The translations under genes and the position numbers were made by a program. A stretch of 64,000 bases of DNA from Verrucomicrobiales bacterium. Lineage in GTDB: Bacteria > Verrucomicrobiota > Verrucomicrobiia > Verrucomicrobiales > DEV007. Location of the stretch: positions 124,001 to 188,000 of the forward strand of contig PAAG01000049.1 of NCBI GenBank assembly GCA_002698785.1, in the 5' to 3' direction. Of this stretch, positions 7,953 to 16,737 are shown one piece after another (the first letter of the stretch is position 1; the number at the start of each line of letters is the position of its first letter). The notes below the pieces were generated by a model. That model had not been told where the DNA came from. It saw only the letters and a list, made by a program, of their open reading frames with translations, and made no database searches.

Positions 7953-9506
7953 TTACGGATTCAAAAAAGCGCGGATAACACGACCGTCCCGCGTGAGAAT
8001 CATTTCCGTAGTTTTATCCTGAGGAAGAGATCCGAGTAGATCGTAGAACGTCGTCACGTCAGTGACTGGATCCTGATTAATGCGATGAATCAAGTCACCT
8101 TTACGGAACCGCTGCGAAGCCTGGGAACCCTTTCTCACCTTCGTGATCAGGACTGCTGCAGTCGAGTCGTTCAGCCCCAGGGCGACTCTCTGCTCAGATG
8201 TCAGATTACTCACTTCAATTCCGAGAGCTTCCACCACTGCCTGGCCGCTTGCCGCAATGTCAGAACGCAGCTTCAACGTATTCGTGTCGGACTTCGCCAT
8301 TACGCTTACCGAAGTCTGCATCGATTCGCCTTTGCGAATCAGCAAAATGTCCACAACCTCGCCCGACTTCTTCGCACGAATTCGAGAAAGTGTGTCCTCA
8401 GCATTCTTCGCCCCTTTCCCATCGAACTGCTTGATCACATCCCCCGGCTTCAAGCCAGCCTCCTCAGCAGGCGACCCCTTGACCACATTGGTAACCAATG
8501 CGCCCTGCGTTGAATTCAGGCCCAGGGCTATCGCGTAGTTCCGCGAAATATTCGTCAATTCGAGCCCGATGTATCCCCGAATCAACGGCTTCCCGAGAAC
8601 GATGGCTTCGAAGACTTCCTTCACTTCGTTCGCCGGAATCGCGAGCCCAATCCCCTGCCAGACACGCACATCCTGCTGACCGGTGAAAATCGCGACACTA
8701 ATACCAATGATTTCGCCCCTCATGTTCACCAGCGGTCCACCGGAATTCCCCGGATTAATCACGGCATCGACCTGGAAATACTCGTTCGACCCGTCGCTCA
8801 GCTCCCTCTGTTTCGCGCTGATAATTCCTCGGGTGACGGTTTCATTGAGCCCAAAAGGGTTTCCCACCGCCAGCACCATTTCTCCTACTCGGACACTATC
8901 GGAGTCGCCAAATCCCAACGGCCGAAATTTCGGCAATTCCCCTCCCTCAGGAGTCTGTATCTGGAGCACCGCGACATCAGCAACCGGATCGCTGCCTACC
9001 CATTCTGCCGCGTAGACACTTCCGTCGTGCAAGGTGATCTTGATCTGGTCAACACCGGCTACCACGTGGTGATTGGTCACAATATGCCCCTGCTCAGTAA
9101 CGATGACGCCTGAGCCCAACCCGGGAGCATCATACTTCTCGTTTTGCCGATATCCGAAAAGGCCCCAAGGGTCAGTAGGTACGACCCTGGTGACATTCAC
9201 ACTTGTTGTCGTATCAATGCTCACCACCGAAGGAACAACTGCGTCTGTGAGATCAGAGAGGGCAACGTTCACCTTTTCAAGGATACCCGTATCATTGAGA
9301 TCGAGGGGAACAGCTCGGAGCAGAGGTTCCGCTTCCGCCTGCCCTACAATTGGATCCTCTGCGCCAATCACAGCCGTAACCGGCCGCCCACTGAGAAGAT
9401 CGAAGATATCATATCGGTTTTCCCGATCGATCAGTCCAAAATAAGCAAGACCTGCGACGCAAACGATCGCGATCAGGGCGAGAAGCTGTGAAAACATGCG
9501 AGTCAT
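7953..9506 (-). CDS. HtrA/DegP-like serine protease with two PDZ domains
   Basis: A 517-residue envelope protease with an N-terminal membrane anchor or signal (residues 4-25). The trypsin-like domain shows the complete triad: His147 in TNHHVVAG, Asp177 in ADVAVL, Ser255 in NPGNSGGPLV. PDZ1 (about 300-395, IGLELTNIS to KGESMQ) and PDZ2 (about 410-515) follow, as in DegP/DegQ. Expected role: degrading or chaperoning misfolded envelope proteins. It lies 28 bp downstream of the thioredoxin-fold gene on the same strand, so the two probably form an envelope quality-control operon. Confidence 0.93.
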   Translation of the reverse strand: MTRMFSQLLALIAIVCVAGLAYFGLIDRENRYDIFDLLSGRPVTAVIGAEDPIVGQAEAEPLLRAVPLDLNDTGILEKVNVALSDLTDAVVPSVVSIDTTTSVNVTRVVPTDPWGLFGYRQNEKYDAPGLGSGVIVTEQGHIVTNHHVVAGVDQIKITLHDGSVYAAEWVGSDPVADVAVLQIQTPEGGELPKFRPLGFGDSDSVRVGEMVLAVGNPFGLNETVTRGIISAKQRELSDGSNEYFQVDAVINPGNSGGPLVNMRGEIIGISVAIFTGQQDVRVWQGIGLAIPANEVKEVFEAIVLGKPLIRGYIGLELTNISRNYAIALGLNSTQGALVTNVVKGSPAEEAGLKPGDVIKQFDGKGAKNAEDTLSRIRAKKSGEVVDILLIRKGESMQTSVSVMAKSDTNTLKLRSDIAASGQAVVEALGIEVSNLTSEQRVALGLNDSTAAVLITKVRKGSQASQRFRKGDLIHRINQDPVTDVTTFYDLLGSLPQDKTTEMILTRDGRVIRAFLNP

Positions 9507-9534
9507 ATCCCCGGTAAAAGAAAATGAGACAAAA

Positions 9535-10542
9535 TTAAGGTTCGTTCTGTTCAGTTGCTGGCGGCTCCCAGATGGGAAAGGACTCCACGAACTTCTCGTC
9601 GTCGAGTGAAAGATCGCGAATATCCATCACCCAATCCTGTCCCGATACATCAAGTAGAATGAGTTGTTCCTCATTTCGCTTGTCGAATCTGGCAAAAATC
9701 TCTTTTCCAAAATCATTGGTCCACTTTCGGTACCCTAGCTTCAAAAGCTCCGCTTTTTGCTGCTCTATCGAGGCCAGCACCGGATTACAGGCAAGCTTCA
9801 GTTGGTTGAAATAATCGACCGGCCGTCCAGTGCGATAGCCACGAATCCCTTTCTCCACCTCCCCATTCGGATTGAAAATCAGGACGTTGGGATAGCCCCT
9901 CACCTTGAATTTATCCTTAATCTCCCGCAGCTTTGGATGAGCATCCGTAATGTTCCTCGGGAAATTGAGATAGCAGATGATCAGGTTCTCTTTCACGTAT
10001 TCGTTGAAACTCTTGGTAGAAAATACCTCTTCCGAGAGTGCCATACTCTGGGTGTTCCAGATCCCCGTAAAAAGGAGCATCAGTGGCTTTTGCTCCATTT
10101 GCGCCCGTTCAAATGCGTAGTGGGGATTGATCTCCCACCAAGCACTGAAAGGATCGTCGGGGTACACCTTCACTCGCTCCGGACGCACGTTTTCCACCAC
10201 TCGCGCCGTGCTCTGAAGCGACGAAATTGTCGGACCCAATCCCTTCGGCTTTCCTGAATTGGGAGAAACCGAATTTGGCGCTGGAGTCACCGACTGGGGC
10301 GGCATAGCGACCGGACGGGCCGGTTGCGGCATCGTAGGACCAAAACCGGACGGCTGGGGTGGCGATGTCGGCGTAGCAACAGGAACAGCTTGAACAGCTT
10401 CGGGCTTACTTTCCTCAGCCGGAGCTGCAGGAACAGGGGGCGCATCTACCCGATTCTCTTCCTGAGCGGCTGCACACAGACAGAAAGCGCTGCAAACAGC
10501 CACTACCGGCAGTAAGAAGTTCTCTTGCCTAAGCACTCGCAT
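9535..10542 (-). CDS. Secreted thioredoxin-fold protein with Pro-rich linker, no CxxC
   Basis: The start at 10542 (MRVLRQENFLLP) gives a proper signal peptide ending in CAAAQ; a longer frame from 10662 would have an unlikely leader. Residues 30-120 form a Pro/Ala/Val-rich linker. The second half is a Thioredoxin_7-like domain: KPLMLLFTGIWNTQSM, a helix EEVFSTKSFNEYV, IICYLNFPRN, then the cis-Pro loop KFKVRGYPNVLIFNPNGE. At the active-site position stands WNTQ instead of WCxxC, so it is not redox active by the usual route. The C-terminal stretch (residues ~265-320) resembles an SHD1-like small domain. Upstream partner of HtrA. Confidence 0.72.
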   Translation of the reverse strand: MRVLRQENFLLPVVAVCSAFCLCAAAQEENRVDAPPVPAAPAEESKPEAVQAVPVATPTSPPQPSGFGPTMPQPARPVAMPPQSVTPAPNSVSPNSGKPKGLGPTISSLQSTARVVENVRPERVKVYPDDPFSAWWEINPHYAFERAQMEQKPLMLLFTGIWNTQSMALSEEVFSTKSFNEYVKENLIICYLNFPRNITDAHPKLREIKDKFKVRGYPNVLIFNPNGEVEKGIRGYRTGRPVDYFNQLKLACNPVLASIEQQKAELLKLGYRKWTNDFGKEIFARFDKRNEEQLILLDVSGQDWVMDIRDLSLDDEKFVESFPIWEPPATEQNEP

Positions 10543-10548
10543 AACTCG

Positions 10549-10554
10549 ATTATA
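10549..10554 (-). promoter_or_regulatory. Perfect TATAAT box six bases before the thioredoxin-fold gene start
   Basis: On the minus strand TATAAT is followed by CGAGTT and then the ATG at 10542. If it is a real -10 box, transcription would begin at or next to the start codon, giving a leaderless mRNA. No good -35 is visible. Confidence 0.35.
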
Positions 10555-10649
10555 CGCAAAGAAAGCACGATTTTTGAGATAGGGAAATTGACAATGGGCA
10601 GGATTCTTGCTCCCGTTGCTTCCGCTCCCAGATAGCTGGCCTGAGCACA

Positions 10650-11168
10650 ATGGCACGAACAACTTTATACAGAGCTCTGATTTTTACGCTGTTATTCACC
10701 CTCTGGGTGGTACTCTCGGGGCTGTTGGATGCTTTCCACCTTACCCTGGGAGTGATCTCCTGCGGTCTCGTCACATGGTTGTCTGGCGACTTTCTATTCT
10801 CTGACCGATCCTCGAGCCTGGCAGTTCGTTTCCGACAGTCAATTCGGATGATCTCCTACTGTGGGTGGCTGCTCTGGCAGATAGTGCTGGCAAACATCCA
10901 GGTCTTTCGCTTGGCTTTCGGCCCAAAATCAGACTTGCAGCCGCAGATCGTCCGCTTCCAGACAAATCTTCAGACCGACTTCGAGAAATTTCTTCTCGCC
11001 AACTCGATCACTCTCACTCCCGGAACCGTAACGATCAAGATTTTGGGAGACACCTTTTACGTCCATGCTATCAGTGACACGGCTGCGGCCGGTCTTGATG
11101 GAACCATGGAAAACAAAATTTCTGCCATTTTCGCCTCCCCCTCAACCAAGGCGATGACTGAAGTATGA
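10650..11168 (+). CDS. mrpE: Na+/H+ antiporter subunit E (MrpE/MnhE)
   Basis: First gene of an eleven-gene operon. The 172-residue protein has two or three N-terminal membrane helices (residues 10-45 and 65-90). It then has a cytoplasmic alpha/beta domain with the MrpE block LLANSITLTPGTVTI and DTFYVHAIS. MrpE is the small subunit at the edge of Mrp antiporters, equivalent to MbhA. Its stop overlaps the start of the next gene (ATGA), which implies translational coupling. The upstream 107 bp is shared with the divergent thioredoxin-fold gene. Confidence 0.9.
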   Translation: MARTTLYRALIFTLLFTLWVVLSGLLDAFHLTLGVISCGLVTWLSGDFLFSDRSSSLAVRFRQSIRMISYCGWLLWQIVLANIQVFRLAFGPKSDLQPQIVRFQTNLQTDFEKFLLANSITLTPGTVTIKILGDTFYVHAISDTAAAGLDGTMENKISAIFASPSTKAMTEV

Positions 11169-11479
11169 GTTTTGAGCAATTCATTATAGGAGCAGGGGTT
11201 GCCTTGTTCCTTCTCATGCTTCCTGCGATGTGGCGTATCACGGTAGGCCCGACCGCTCTGGACCGCATCGTGGGGGTAAACGTCGTGGGAACCAAAACGG
11301 CAGTTCTTCTCGTTATTATCGGAATGGTATTCGGGCGGGTAGAGATGTTTGTCGATTTTGCCCTGGCTTACGCACTCCTGAATTTCACCGGATCGCTGGC
11401 AGCATCCCGATTCCTTCACAAATACAAATCCAACAGCGAAGATCCGACCAGCGAGATGGAGGTCTCCAGAGAGAACTAA
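11165..11479 (+). CDS. mrpF: Na+/H+ antiporter subunit F (MrpF/MnhF)
   Basis: A 104-residue protein with three membrane helices. The family signature is clear: WRITVGPTALDRIVGVNVVGTK followed by a helix and FVDFALAYALLNFTGSLA. Equivalent of MbhB. It starts inside the mrpE stop codon and is followed after 3 bp by mrpG, in the standard E-F-G order. Confidence 0.93.
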   Translation: MSFEQFIIGAGVALFLLMLPAMWRITVGPTALDRIVGVNVVGTKTAVLLVIIGMVFGRVEMFVDFALAYALLNFTGSLAASRFLHKYKSNSEDPTSEMEVSREN

Positions 11480-11482
11480 GAC

Positions 11483-11854
11483 ATGATCTTCGTCATCCTC
11501 AGCGCCATCCTGATTGTCACCGGCCTCGTCTTCTTCGTTGGCTCGGCTGTGGGATTATTGCGCTTCCCCGATTTTTACTCCCGCATGCATGCAGCCGGGA
11601 AAGGGGATACGCTCTCCAGTCTCTTGGTCTTGCTCGGGTTGGCCGTGTATCAACTAAAAGACTTTCACGGCTTCTCAGAAGATTGGCCCATCTTGCTGGT
11701 CATCATAAAGATTCTCGCCATCAGTGTGTTCATTTTGATCACCAGCCCTACCAGCACCCATGCTCTGATGGATGCGGGATGGGAAGACGGAATCAAACCA
11801 ACGATTCAAAAAGGATCGGCCAACCACCTCGAAGAAGACACAAAGGACATCTGA
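11483..11854 (+). CDS. mrpG: Na+/H+ antiporter subunit G (MrpG/MnhG)
   Basis: A 123-residue protein with three helices. The typical block AVGLLRFPDFYSRMHAAGKGDTL lies after the first helix, and the last helix ends at SPTSTHALMDAG. Equivalent of MbhC. MrpG, E and F form the small-subunit end of Mrp complexes. The charged tail after residue 100 is longer than in many homologues. Confidence 0.93.
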   Translation: MIFVILSAILIVTGLVFFVGSAVGLLRFPDFYSRMHAAGKGDTLSSLLVLLGLAVYQLKDFHGFSEDWPILLVIIKILAISVFILITSPTSTHALMDAGWEDGIKPTIQKGSANHLEEDTKDI

Positions 11855-11866
11855 CCCTCTCTTAAC

Positions 11867-12112
11867 GTGATTTTCTCATTCGACATCATTATCCTGATCT
11901 TCCTGGTGATCGCAGCCGTGATTTCCCTCAGCGTGAAGGACTTATTGAGCGCATCCATGATCTTCGGGATCTACGGATTTCTGATCTGCCTTCTCTGGGC
12001 GGAAATGGGCGCGGTAGACGTCGCATTTACGGAAGCGGCAGTGGGCGCTGGAGTAAGTGCCGTTCTCTTGATCGCAACGGTATTCAACACGAAGAGGAGG
12101 TCTTCAGACTGA
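11867..12112 (+). CDS. DUF4040-type antiporter subunit (MbhD-like, equals part of MrpA C-terminus)
   Basis: An 81-residue, three-helix protein. It starts at a GTG (11867), the only start that keeps the first helix. The core SVKDLLSASMIFGIYGFLICLLW then AEMGAVDVAFTEAAVGAG is the DUF4040 signature. In Bacillus-type Mrp this segment is fused to the end of MrpA; in archaeal Mbh it is a separate gene, MbhD. The conserved Glu/Asp residues (EMGAVD, FTEA) are thought to lie on the ion path. It overlaps the next start by one base. Confidence 0.85.
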   Translation: MIFSFDIIILIFLVIAAVISLSVKDLLSASMIFGIYGFLICLLWAEMGAVDVAFTEAAVGAGVSAVLLIATVFNTKRRSSD

Positions 12113-12906
12113 TGTTAACCAAGGTCATAGCTTTCATCGCGGTAGCGATCACAGGTTCACTACTCCTCTACGGTGTGGCGGACTTCCCCTCTTTCGGCGA
12201 CCCGAACTCCCCCGCCAACGCAGGCGTCGAAGGCGGAGCCCCTTCAATTTCCCAATACTTCATCACCGAATCGTACAAAGACACCAAGGTTCCTAACTTG
12301 GTCACCTCAGTCCTCGCCGACTACCGGGGATACGATACGATGTTTGAAACCGTGGTCGTTTTCGCCGGCGGAATGGCCATCTTCGCGATATTGCGAGTGC
12401 TCCGCTCAAAAGAGGAACCACCAAAACCACAGTCTAGAGCTGAAACTTTCGTTCACGGGGATCACAATCGAATCATCGTGGGGACCACCTGCAAGCTGGT
12501 CATCCCCGTGATCCAACTCTTCGCTCTCTACGTCATCGCCCACGGACACCATAGCCCCGGTGGCGGTTTCCAAGGGGGAGTCCTGATCGGAGCGAGCTTT
12601 ATCCTTCTCGCTCTGGCAGCAGACCTGAAGACTGCCCTGAGCCGACTGAATGAACCTAACTACATTCGCCTCGCCTGTATTGGTATCCTTATCTACGCAG
12701 GCTTCGGGGTGCTTTGTCAGATTCTCGGTGGCAACTTCCTCGACTACGGAGTTCTTCAGCCCGTGCTATTTACTGACGGCCCTGAGATGGCTCGCTCGCA
12801 CAGTATGCTCGGGGTAGAAATCGGTGTCGCCCTCACTGTATCCACTATCATGTTTGCCATCTATGCAAACCTGGCCAGCCGGGGAACTCTCAACGAGGGG
12901 CTTTAA
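12112..12906 (+). CDS. mrpB: MbhE-MnhB fused antiporter subunit
   Basis: A 264-residue protein that joins two parts. Residues 1-100 match the MbhE-like end of MrpA (first helix, then SVLADYRGYDTMFETVVVFAGGMAIF). Residues 115-264 are MnhB: a helix, then YVIAHGHHSPGGGFQGGVLIGASF and a final helix after EIGVALTVS. The HGHxSPGGGFQGG motif is diagnostic for MrpB/MbhF. Hence one polypeptide covers what Mbh complexes make as E and F. Confidence 0.88.
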   Translation: MLTKVIAFIAVAITGSLLLYGVADFPSFGDPNSPANAGVEGGAPSISQYFITESYKDTKVPNLVTSVLADYRGYDTMFETVVVFAGGMAIFAILRVLRSKEEPPKPQSRAETFVHGDHNRIIVGTTCKLVIPVIQLFALYVIAHGHHSPGGGFQGGVLIGASFILLALAADLKTALSRLNEPNYIRLACIGILIYAGFGVLCQILGGNFLDYGVLQPVLFTDGPEMARSHSMLGVEIGVALTVSTIMFAIYANLASRGTLNEGL

Positions 12907-12923
12907 TCCTGACGGATTTCACT

Positions 12924-13451
12924 ATGTCGGAGTTTTTCGAACAGACCATCCAACCGCACTTCAACTTCTGGATCTACGTGATCCTGATGATGCTCGGTCT
13001 GTGGGCAGTGATCGCGAAAAAGAACATGATCAAGAAATTGATCGGCCTTTCCATTTTCCAGACTGCGATCATTCTTTTCTACGTCTCCATTGGAGTGAAA
13101 GAAGATGCGACCATCCCCATCCTTGATCACCATGGCCCTGAGCACCACGAAGTCGTGCACGAGAATGGGGAACACATCGAAGATGCTGAGACTTCTGCTC
13201 ACCCGGAAGAAGTTCACGAGAAAAAAGGAGATCATTCCCACGGAGATGACCACGGTCATGACGACCATGCGACTGATCCTGACACGATGGCAAACCCTTT
13301 GCCTCATGTCCTCATGCTGACAGCAATTGTTGTAGGGGTTGCCACGCTGGGGGTCGCCCTCGCTATTTGTCAGATGCTTTTCAAAGAATTTGGAACTCTC
13401 GAAGAAGACGAGATTCTCGCAGAATTAAAAGACAGCGCTTCGGATGATTGA
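12924..13451 (+). CDS. mrpC: Na+/H+ antiporter subunit C (MrpC/NuoK-like) with His-rich insertion
   Basis: The protein has 175 residues against about 110-120 for usual MrpC. The first two helices (residues 14-60) and the third (NPLPHVLMLTAIVVGVATLGVALAI, residues ~118-145, the NuoK-type PHxLxLTAIVV signature) are normal. Between helices 2 and 3 sits an insertion of about 55 residues. It is dominated by His, Asp and Glu (DHHGPEHHEVVHENGEH, then HSHGDDHGHDDHATD). By homology this loop is expected on one face of the membrane and could bind metal. Its end overlaps the next gene by 8 nt. Confidence 0.88.
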   Translation: MSEFFEQTIQPHFNFWIYVILMMLGLWAVIAKKNMIKKLIGLSIFQTAIILFYVSIGVKEDATIPILDHHGPEHHEVVHENGEHIEDAETSAHPEEVHEKKGDHSHGDDHGHDDHATDPDTMANPLPHVLMLTAIVVGVATLGVALAICQMLFKEFGTLEEDEILAELKDSASDD

Positions 13452-15003
13452 TCAATTGCCCGCCATTATGGTTCTGGCCCCGATGTTTGGGGCACTGATG
13501 ATCGGGCTCTTCGGTCAGAAGGATCACCGTGTCTGCTTCCCTATCGTATTCACTTCGCTTATCATTTCACTGGGTGCTGCTATCGGCTGCGCAAACCTGG
13601 TGACGAAGGATGGCACGATCGATTACTTCATGGCGGGTTGGGAAGAACCCCTGGGAATCGGCATTCAACTCCGGATCGACCACCTCAACGCTCTCGTCAT
13701 CGTCCTGATAGGTGTCGCCACCACGCTCGTCTCGTTTTTCTCGATTCGTAGAGTCGGCGCCCTCGATACAGAGAAGACTCCGCATTTTTACATTCTCTAT
13801 CTGCTCCTTTGTACGGGGCTATATGGCATCACCATCACAGCGGACGCGTTCAACCTTTTCGTCCTAGTCGAGATTACCTCACTGACCAGCTACGGCCTGA
13901 TCGCCATGGGTAGCTCCCGCCGCGGCACCCACGCAGCGATCAACTACGTTCTCATGGGAACGATCGGCGCCTCTTTCTACCTCCTTGGCGTCGGTTACCT
14001 CTACCTGAAGACAGGAACGCTGAACATGCACGATATTCAGGCGATCCTTCAGGCGAATGAAGAGGTCCGGAATTCCAACGCGGTCATCATCGCCTTTCTC
14101 TTCATCCTCATGGGCATTTGGATCAAAATGGCGTTCTTCCCCCTTCACGGGTGGTTGCCGAATGCCTACAGCTATTGCCCCTCCAGCACCGCCTGCCTGC
14201 TCGCGCCACTGATGACGAAGATCTCTGTCTACGTCATGATTCGCGTCATGATTTCGATTTTTGGTCTGGAATGGATCTTTATCCATCTGGGCTGGAGCCA
14301 CCTTGTCGTGATACTCGCGGTCATCGCAATCGTTGCCGGATCTGTCCTGGCACTCGCTCAACGTGAGATCAAGAAGATGCTCTGCTACCTCATCGTCGCA
14401 GAGGTGGGATACATGGTGGGAGGTGCCTGGCTATCCGATTCGAACATGTGGGGACTTTCAGGTGCCATGTATCACGTGCTTTCGGACGCACTCATGACAC
14501 TCTGTTTGTTCTTCGTTGCAGGCATCTGGTCGAAGTGCATTGACGCCAAAGAAATTGACGATTTGGAAGGCGTCTTCAAAAAGATGCCCATCACCTCCGC
14601 CTGCTTTATTCTCGGGGCACTCGCGATGATTGGTGTGCCTCCGACCTCCGGATTCTTCAGCAAGTTCTACCTGATCCGCGGAGGCATCGAAGGTGGCCAC
14701 TGGGAATACGTTGCGGCACTTCTCTTCTCCAGCCTTGTGAATGCAGTGCTGTTCTTCCGCATTTTTGAAATTGCCTTCTTTGGCAAAAACCCGCCAGAAG
14801 GGCACGGCCATGATGAAGAGCATCACGACGACCACGAGGACCTCCATCCCGTATTAGAGCACGAGGTGAGTTGGAGAGTCACCATCCCCCTTATCGTGAC
14901 GGCAGTCCTCATTGTCCTTCTAGGATTATTCAACGGCCCGGTAGTCGAATTTATCCGCGAAGCATTTCCGCCGACGTCCGAAATCGTGTCCGCTCGCCCT
15001 TAA
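13444..15003 (+). CDS. mrpD: Proton/cation-pumping antiporter subunit, NuoL/M/N superfamily (MrpD-like 1)
   Basis: A 519-residue protein with about 14 membrane helices. Core signatures: LFVLVEITSLTSYGLIA (the Glu of the TM5 pump motif), the Lys-bearing GIWIKMAFFPLHGWLPNAY, and SVLALAQREIKKMLCYLIVAEVGYM. Between the last helices is a His/Asp/Glu loop (GHGHDEEHHDDHEDLHP). It is the first of three pump-type subunits in the operon. Equivalent to MrpD/MbhH. The start overlaps mrpC. Confidence 0.92.
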   Translation: MIDQLPAIMVLAPMFGALMIGLFGQKDHRVCFPIVFTSLIISLGAAIGCANLVTKDGTIDYFMAGWEEPLGIGIQLRIDHLNALVIVLIGVATTLVSFFSIRRVGALDTEKTPHFYILYLLLCTGLYGITITADAFNLFVLVEITSLTSYGLIAMGSSRRGTHAAINYVLMGTIGASFYLLGVGYLYLKTGTLNMHDIQAILQANEEVRNSNAVIIAFLFILMGIWIKMAFFPLHGWLPNAYSYCPSSTACLLAPLMTKISVYVMIRVMISIFGLEWIFIHLGWSHLVVILAVIAIVAGSVLALAQREIKKMLCYLIVAEVGYMVGGAWLSDSNMWGLSGAMYHVLSDALMTLCLFFVAGIWSKCIDAKEIDDLEGVFKKMPITSACFILGALAMIGVPPTSGFFSKFYLIRGGIEGGHWEYVAALLFSSLVNAVLFFRIFEIAFFGKNPPEGHGHDEEHHDDHEDLHPVLEHEVSWRVTIPLIVTAVLIVLLGLFNGPVVEFIREAFPPTSEIVSARP

Positions 15004-15011
15004 TGATCTGA

Positions 15012-16502
15012 ATGGAGAATACCGTAACCAGCCTCCTTCCCGTCCTGGCCTGTCTTGCATCCTTGCTGGCAGTTCCACTGATCGTGTTGTTTCGCAAAGA
15101 GCCTTTCCTGCGGGAAATGTCGACCTTTGCCGCAGGCATTCTGAAATTCACCTTTGTCTTGATGATGCTTCCCATCATTCTTGATGGAAAGACTATCGTA
15201 CACACCTTCACCGACGGGATTGGTGGCATCAATGTACCCATCATGTTCCGAGTGGATGGGCTGGGAATGCTCTTTGCCCTCGTGGCTTCATCCCTCTGGA
15301 TCCTGACATCTCTCTACGCGATCGGATATATGCGAGGTCTGAAGGAGCACTCGCAGACTCGCTTCTTTGCGTTCTTCGCTCTTTCTCTCTCGGCCACCTT
15401 GGGTGTCGCCTTCGCAGGCAACCTGCTCACCCTGTATCTTTTCTACGAGATGCTCTCGCTCTCGACCTGGCCCTTGGTGACTCACCATCAGGACAAGGAA
15501 GCCCGCACCGGAGGTCGCACCTATCTCTCCTATCTCCTCGGCACTTCGATCGCCTTTGCCATCCCCGCGATCATTTTCACCTTCGTGAAGGCAGATGGCG
15601 ACCTTTCCTTCGCCGGAGAAGCGATCCTTGCCGGTCAAGATCTTGGCTACTGGCCCGCACTCTTCCTTCTCCTCGGATTTGCCTTCGGTTTTTCAAAGGC
15701 AGGCATGATGCCTTTCCATTCATGGCTGCCTGGAGCCATGGTCGCTCCCACGCCGGTTTCGGCCCTGCTTCACGCCGTGGCAGTGGTCAAGGTCGGTGTC
15801 TTCTGTGTGATCCGCGTGATCACTGGCGTTTTCGGAGTGGAGTTTTTCAAGGACCTCAGTGTGAACCTCGTCCTTTGCTGGATCGCGGCTTTTACCGTTC
15901 TCGTCTCGTCCCTGATTGCCCTCTCGCAGGACAACCTGAAACGCCGACTCGCCTTTTCCACCATCGGCCAGCTTTCCTACATCGTGCTTGGCGTAGCCCT
16001 CGCAACCCAGCACGCGGTGGCCGGTAGTATGATGCACATCGCGATGCACGCCTTCGGGAAGATCACCCTCTTCTTCTGCGCAGGTGCAATCTTCGTCGCC
16101 TACGGCAAAAAGTACATTTCTCAGCTGGATGGTCTTGGTCGTAAAATGCCATTCACTTTTGGTGCGTTCGCCATCGGAGCCATGAGCGTCACCGGCCTCC
16201 CTCCAACGGGCGGTCTCTTGAGTAAAATCTACCTCGTCTGGGGTGCGGCAGAAGCTCACCAGATCGCTCTGTTGTGCGTCTACCTCATCAGCTCCATTCT
16301 GAACGGGGCGTATTTCTTCCCCATCGTGTATCGCGCTTTCTTCAAGCCTGCACCCGAAGCAGAAATTGCAACGCCCGGAGTCAAAGAAGCTCCTCTCGCC
16401 TGTGTGCTTCCACTTTCGATCACCGCAGTCGGCTCCGTGTTACTGTTCTTCTTCCCCGGCCTGCTTCTCGAACTCACCAATTTGATGACTGGCGCCAAGT
16501 AA
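15012..16502 (+). CDS. Proton/cation-pumping antiporter subunit (MrpD-like 2)
   Basis: A 496-residue polytopic protein, 8 bp after the first MrpD-like gene. It shows LTLYLFYEMLSLSTWPLV (pump Glu), GFSKAGMMPFHSWLPGAMVAPTPVSALLHAV (the Lys and the classic MPFHxWLP block), LSQDNLKRRLAFSTIGQLSYIVLG and a late GLPPTGGLLSKIYL. The PTPVSALLHAV block makes it closer to NuoM/MrpD/MrpA cores than to the first copy, which has PSSTACLLAPL there. It probably forms a second ion channel in the complex. Confidence 0.9.
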   Translation: MENTVTSLLPVLACLASLLAVPLIVLFRKEPFLREMSTFAAGILKFTFVLMMLPIILDGKTIVHTFTDGIGGINVPIMFRVDGLGMLFALVASSLWILTSLYAIGYMRGLKEHSQTRFFAFFALSLSATLGVAFAGNLLTLYLFYEMLSLSTWPLVTHHQDKEARTGGRTYLSYLLGTSIAFAIPAIIFTFVKADGDLSFAGEAILAGQDLGYWPALFLLLGFAFGFSKAGMMPFHSWLPGAMVAPTPVSALLHAVAVVKVGVFCVIRVITGVFGVEFFKDLSVNLVLCWIAAFTVLVSSLIALSQDNLKRRLAFSTIGQLSYIVLGVALATQHAVAGSMMHIAMHAFGKITLFFCAGAIFVAYGKKYISQLDGLGRKMPFTFGAFAIGAMSVTGLPPTGGLLSKIYLVWGAAEAHQIALLCVYLISSILNGAYFFPIVYRAFFKPAPEAEIATPGVKEAPLACVLPLSITAVGSVLLFFFPGLLLELTNLMTGAK

Positions 16503-16512
16503 ATTGCCTGAC

Positions 16513-16737
16513 ATGACACCGCAAACCGAAGACGAAACGATCCAGGAGCTGAAGCACGATACCGTGCCCGGTTATCCGAAGGCGTTCCTGATTGCTTGTG
16601 GTGTAATGATCGCATATCTCGCCATCATTCTATTGACGTCTCCGGGACCGGCGAAAGGACACCACGGGGACGAAAAAGACCATCACGCCGAAGACTCACA
16701 CTCCACCCATGACGCAGAAGAATCCAAATCCCACTGA
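16513..16737 (+). CDS. Small single-helix protein with His-rich tail, within the antiporter operon
   Basis: A 74-residue protein. The ATG at 16513 is preferred over a TTG at 16504. It has an N-terminal acidic stretch, then one membrane helix (AFLIACGVMIAYLAIILL, about residues 23-42). The tail is hydrophilic and loaded with His, Asp, Glu and Lys (GHHGDEKDHHAEDSHSTHD). I do not recognise a named family. Position between pump subunits and 29-nt overlap with the next gene argue that it is a structural or metal-binding accessory subunit of the antiporter. That role is inferred. Confidence 0.7.
   Translation: MTPQTEDETIQELKHDTVPGYPKAFLIACGVMIAYLAIILLTSPGPAKGHHGDEKDHHAEDSHSTHDAEESKSH

Noticed and set aside
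10588-10593. TTGACA as -35 of the antiporter operon
   Set aside because: No acceptable -10 lies 16-18 bp downstream (TCCCGT there), so no promoter was called.
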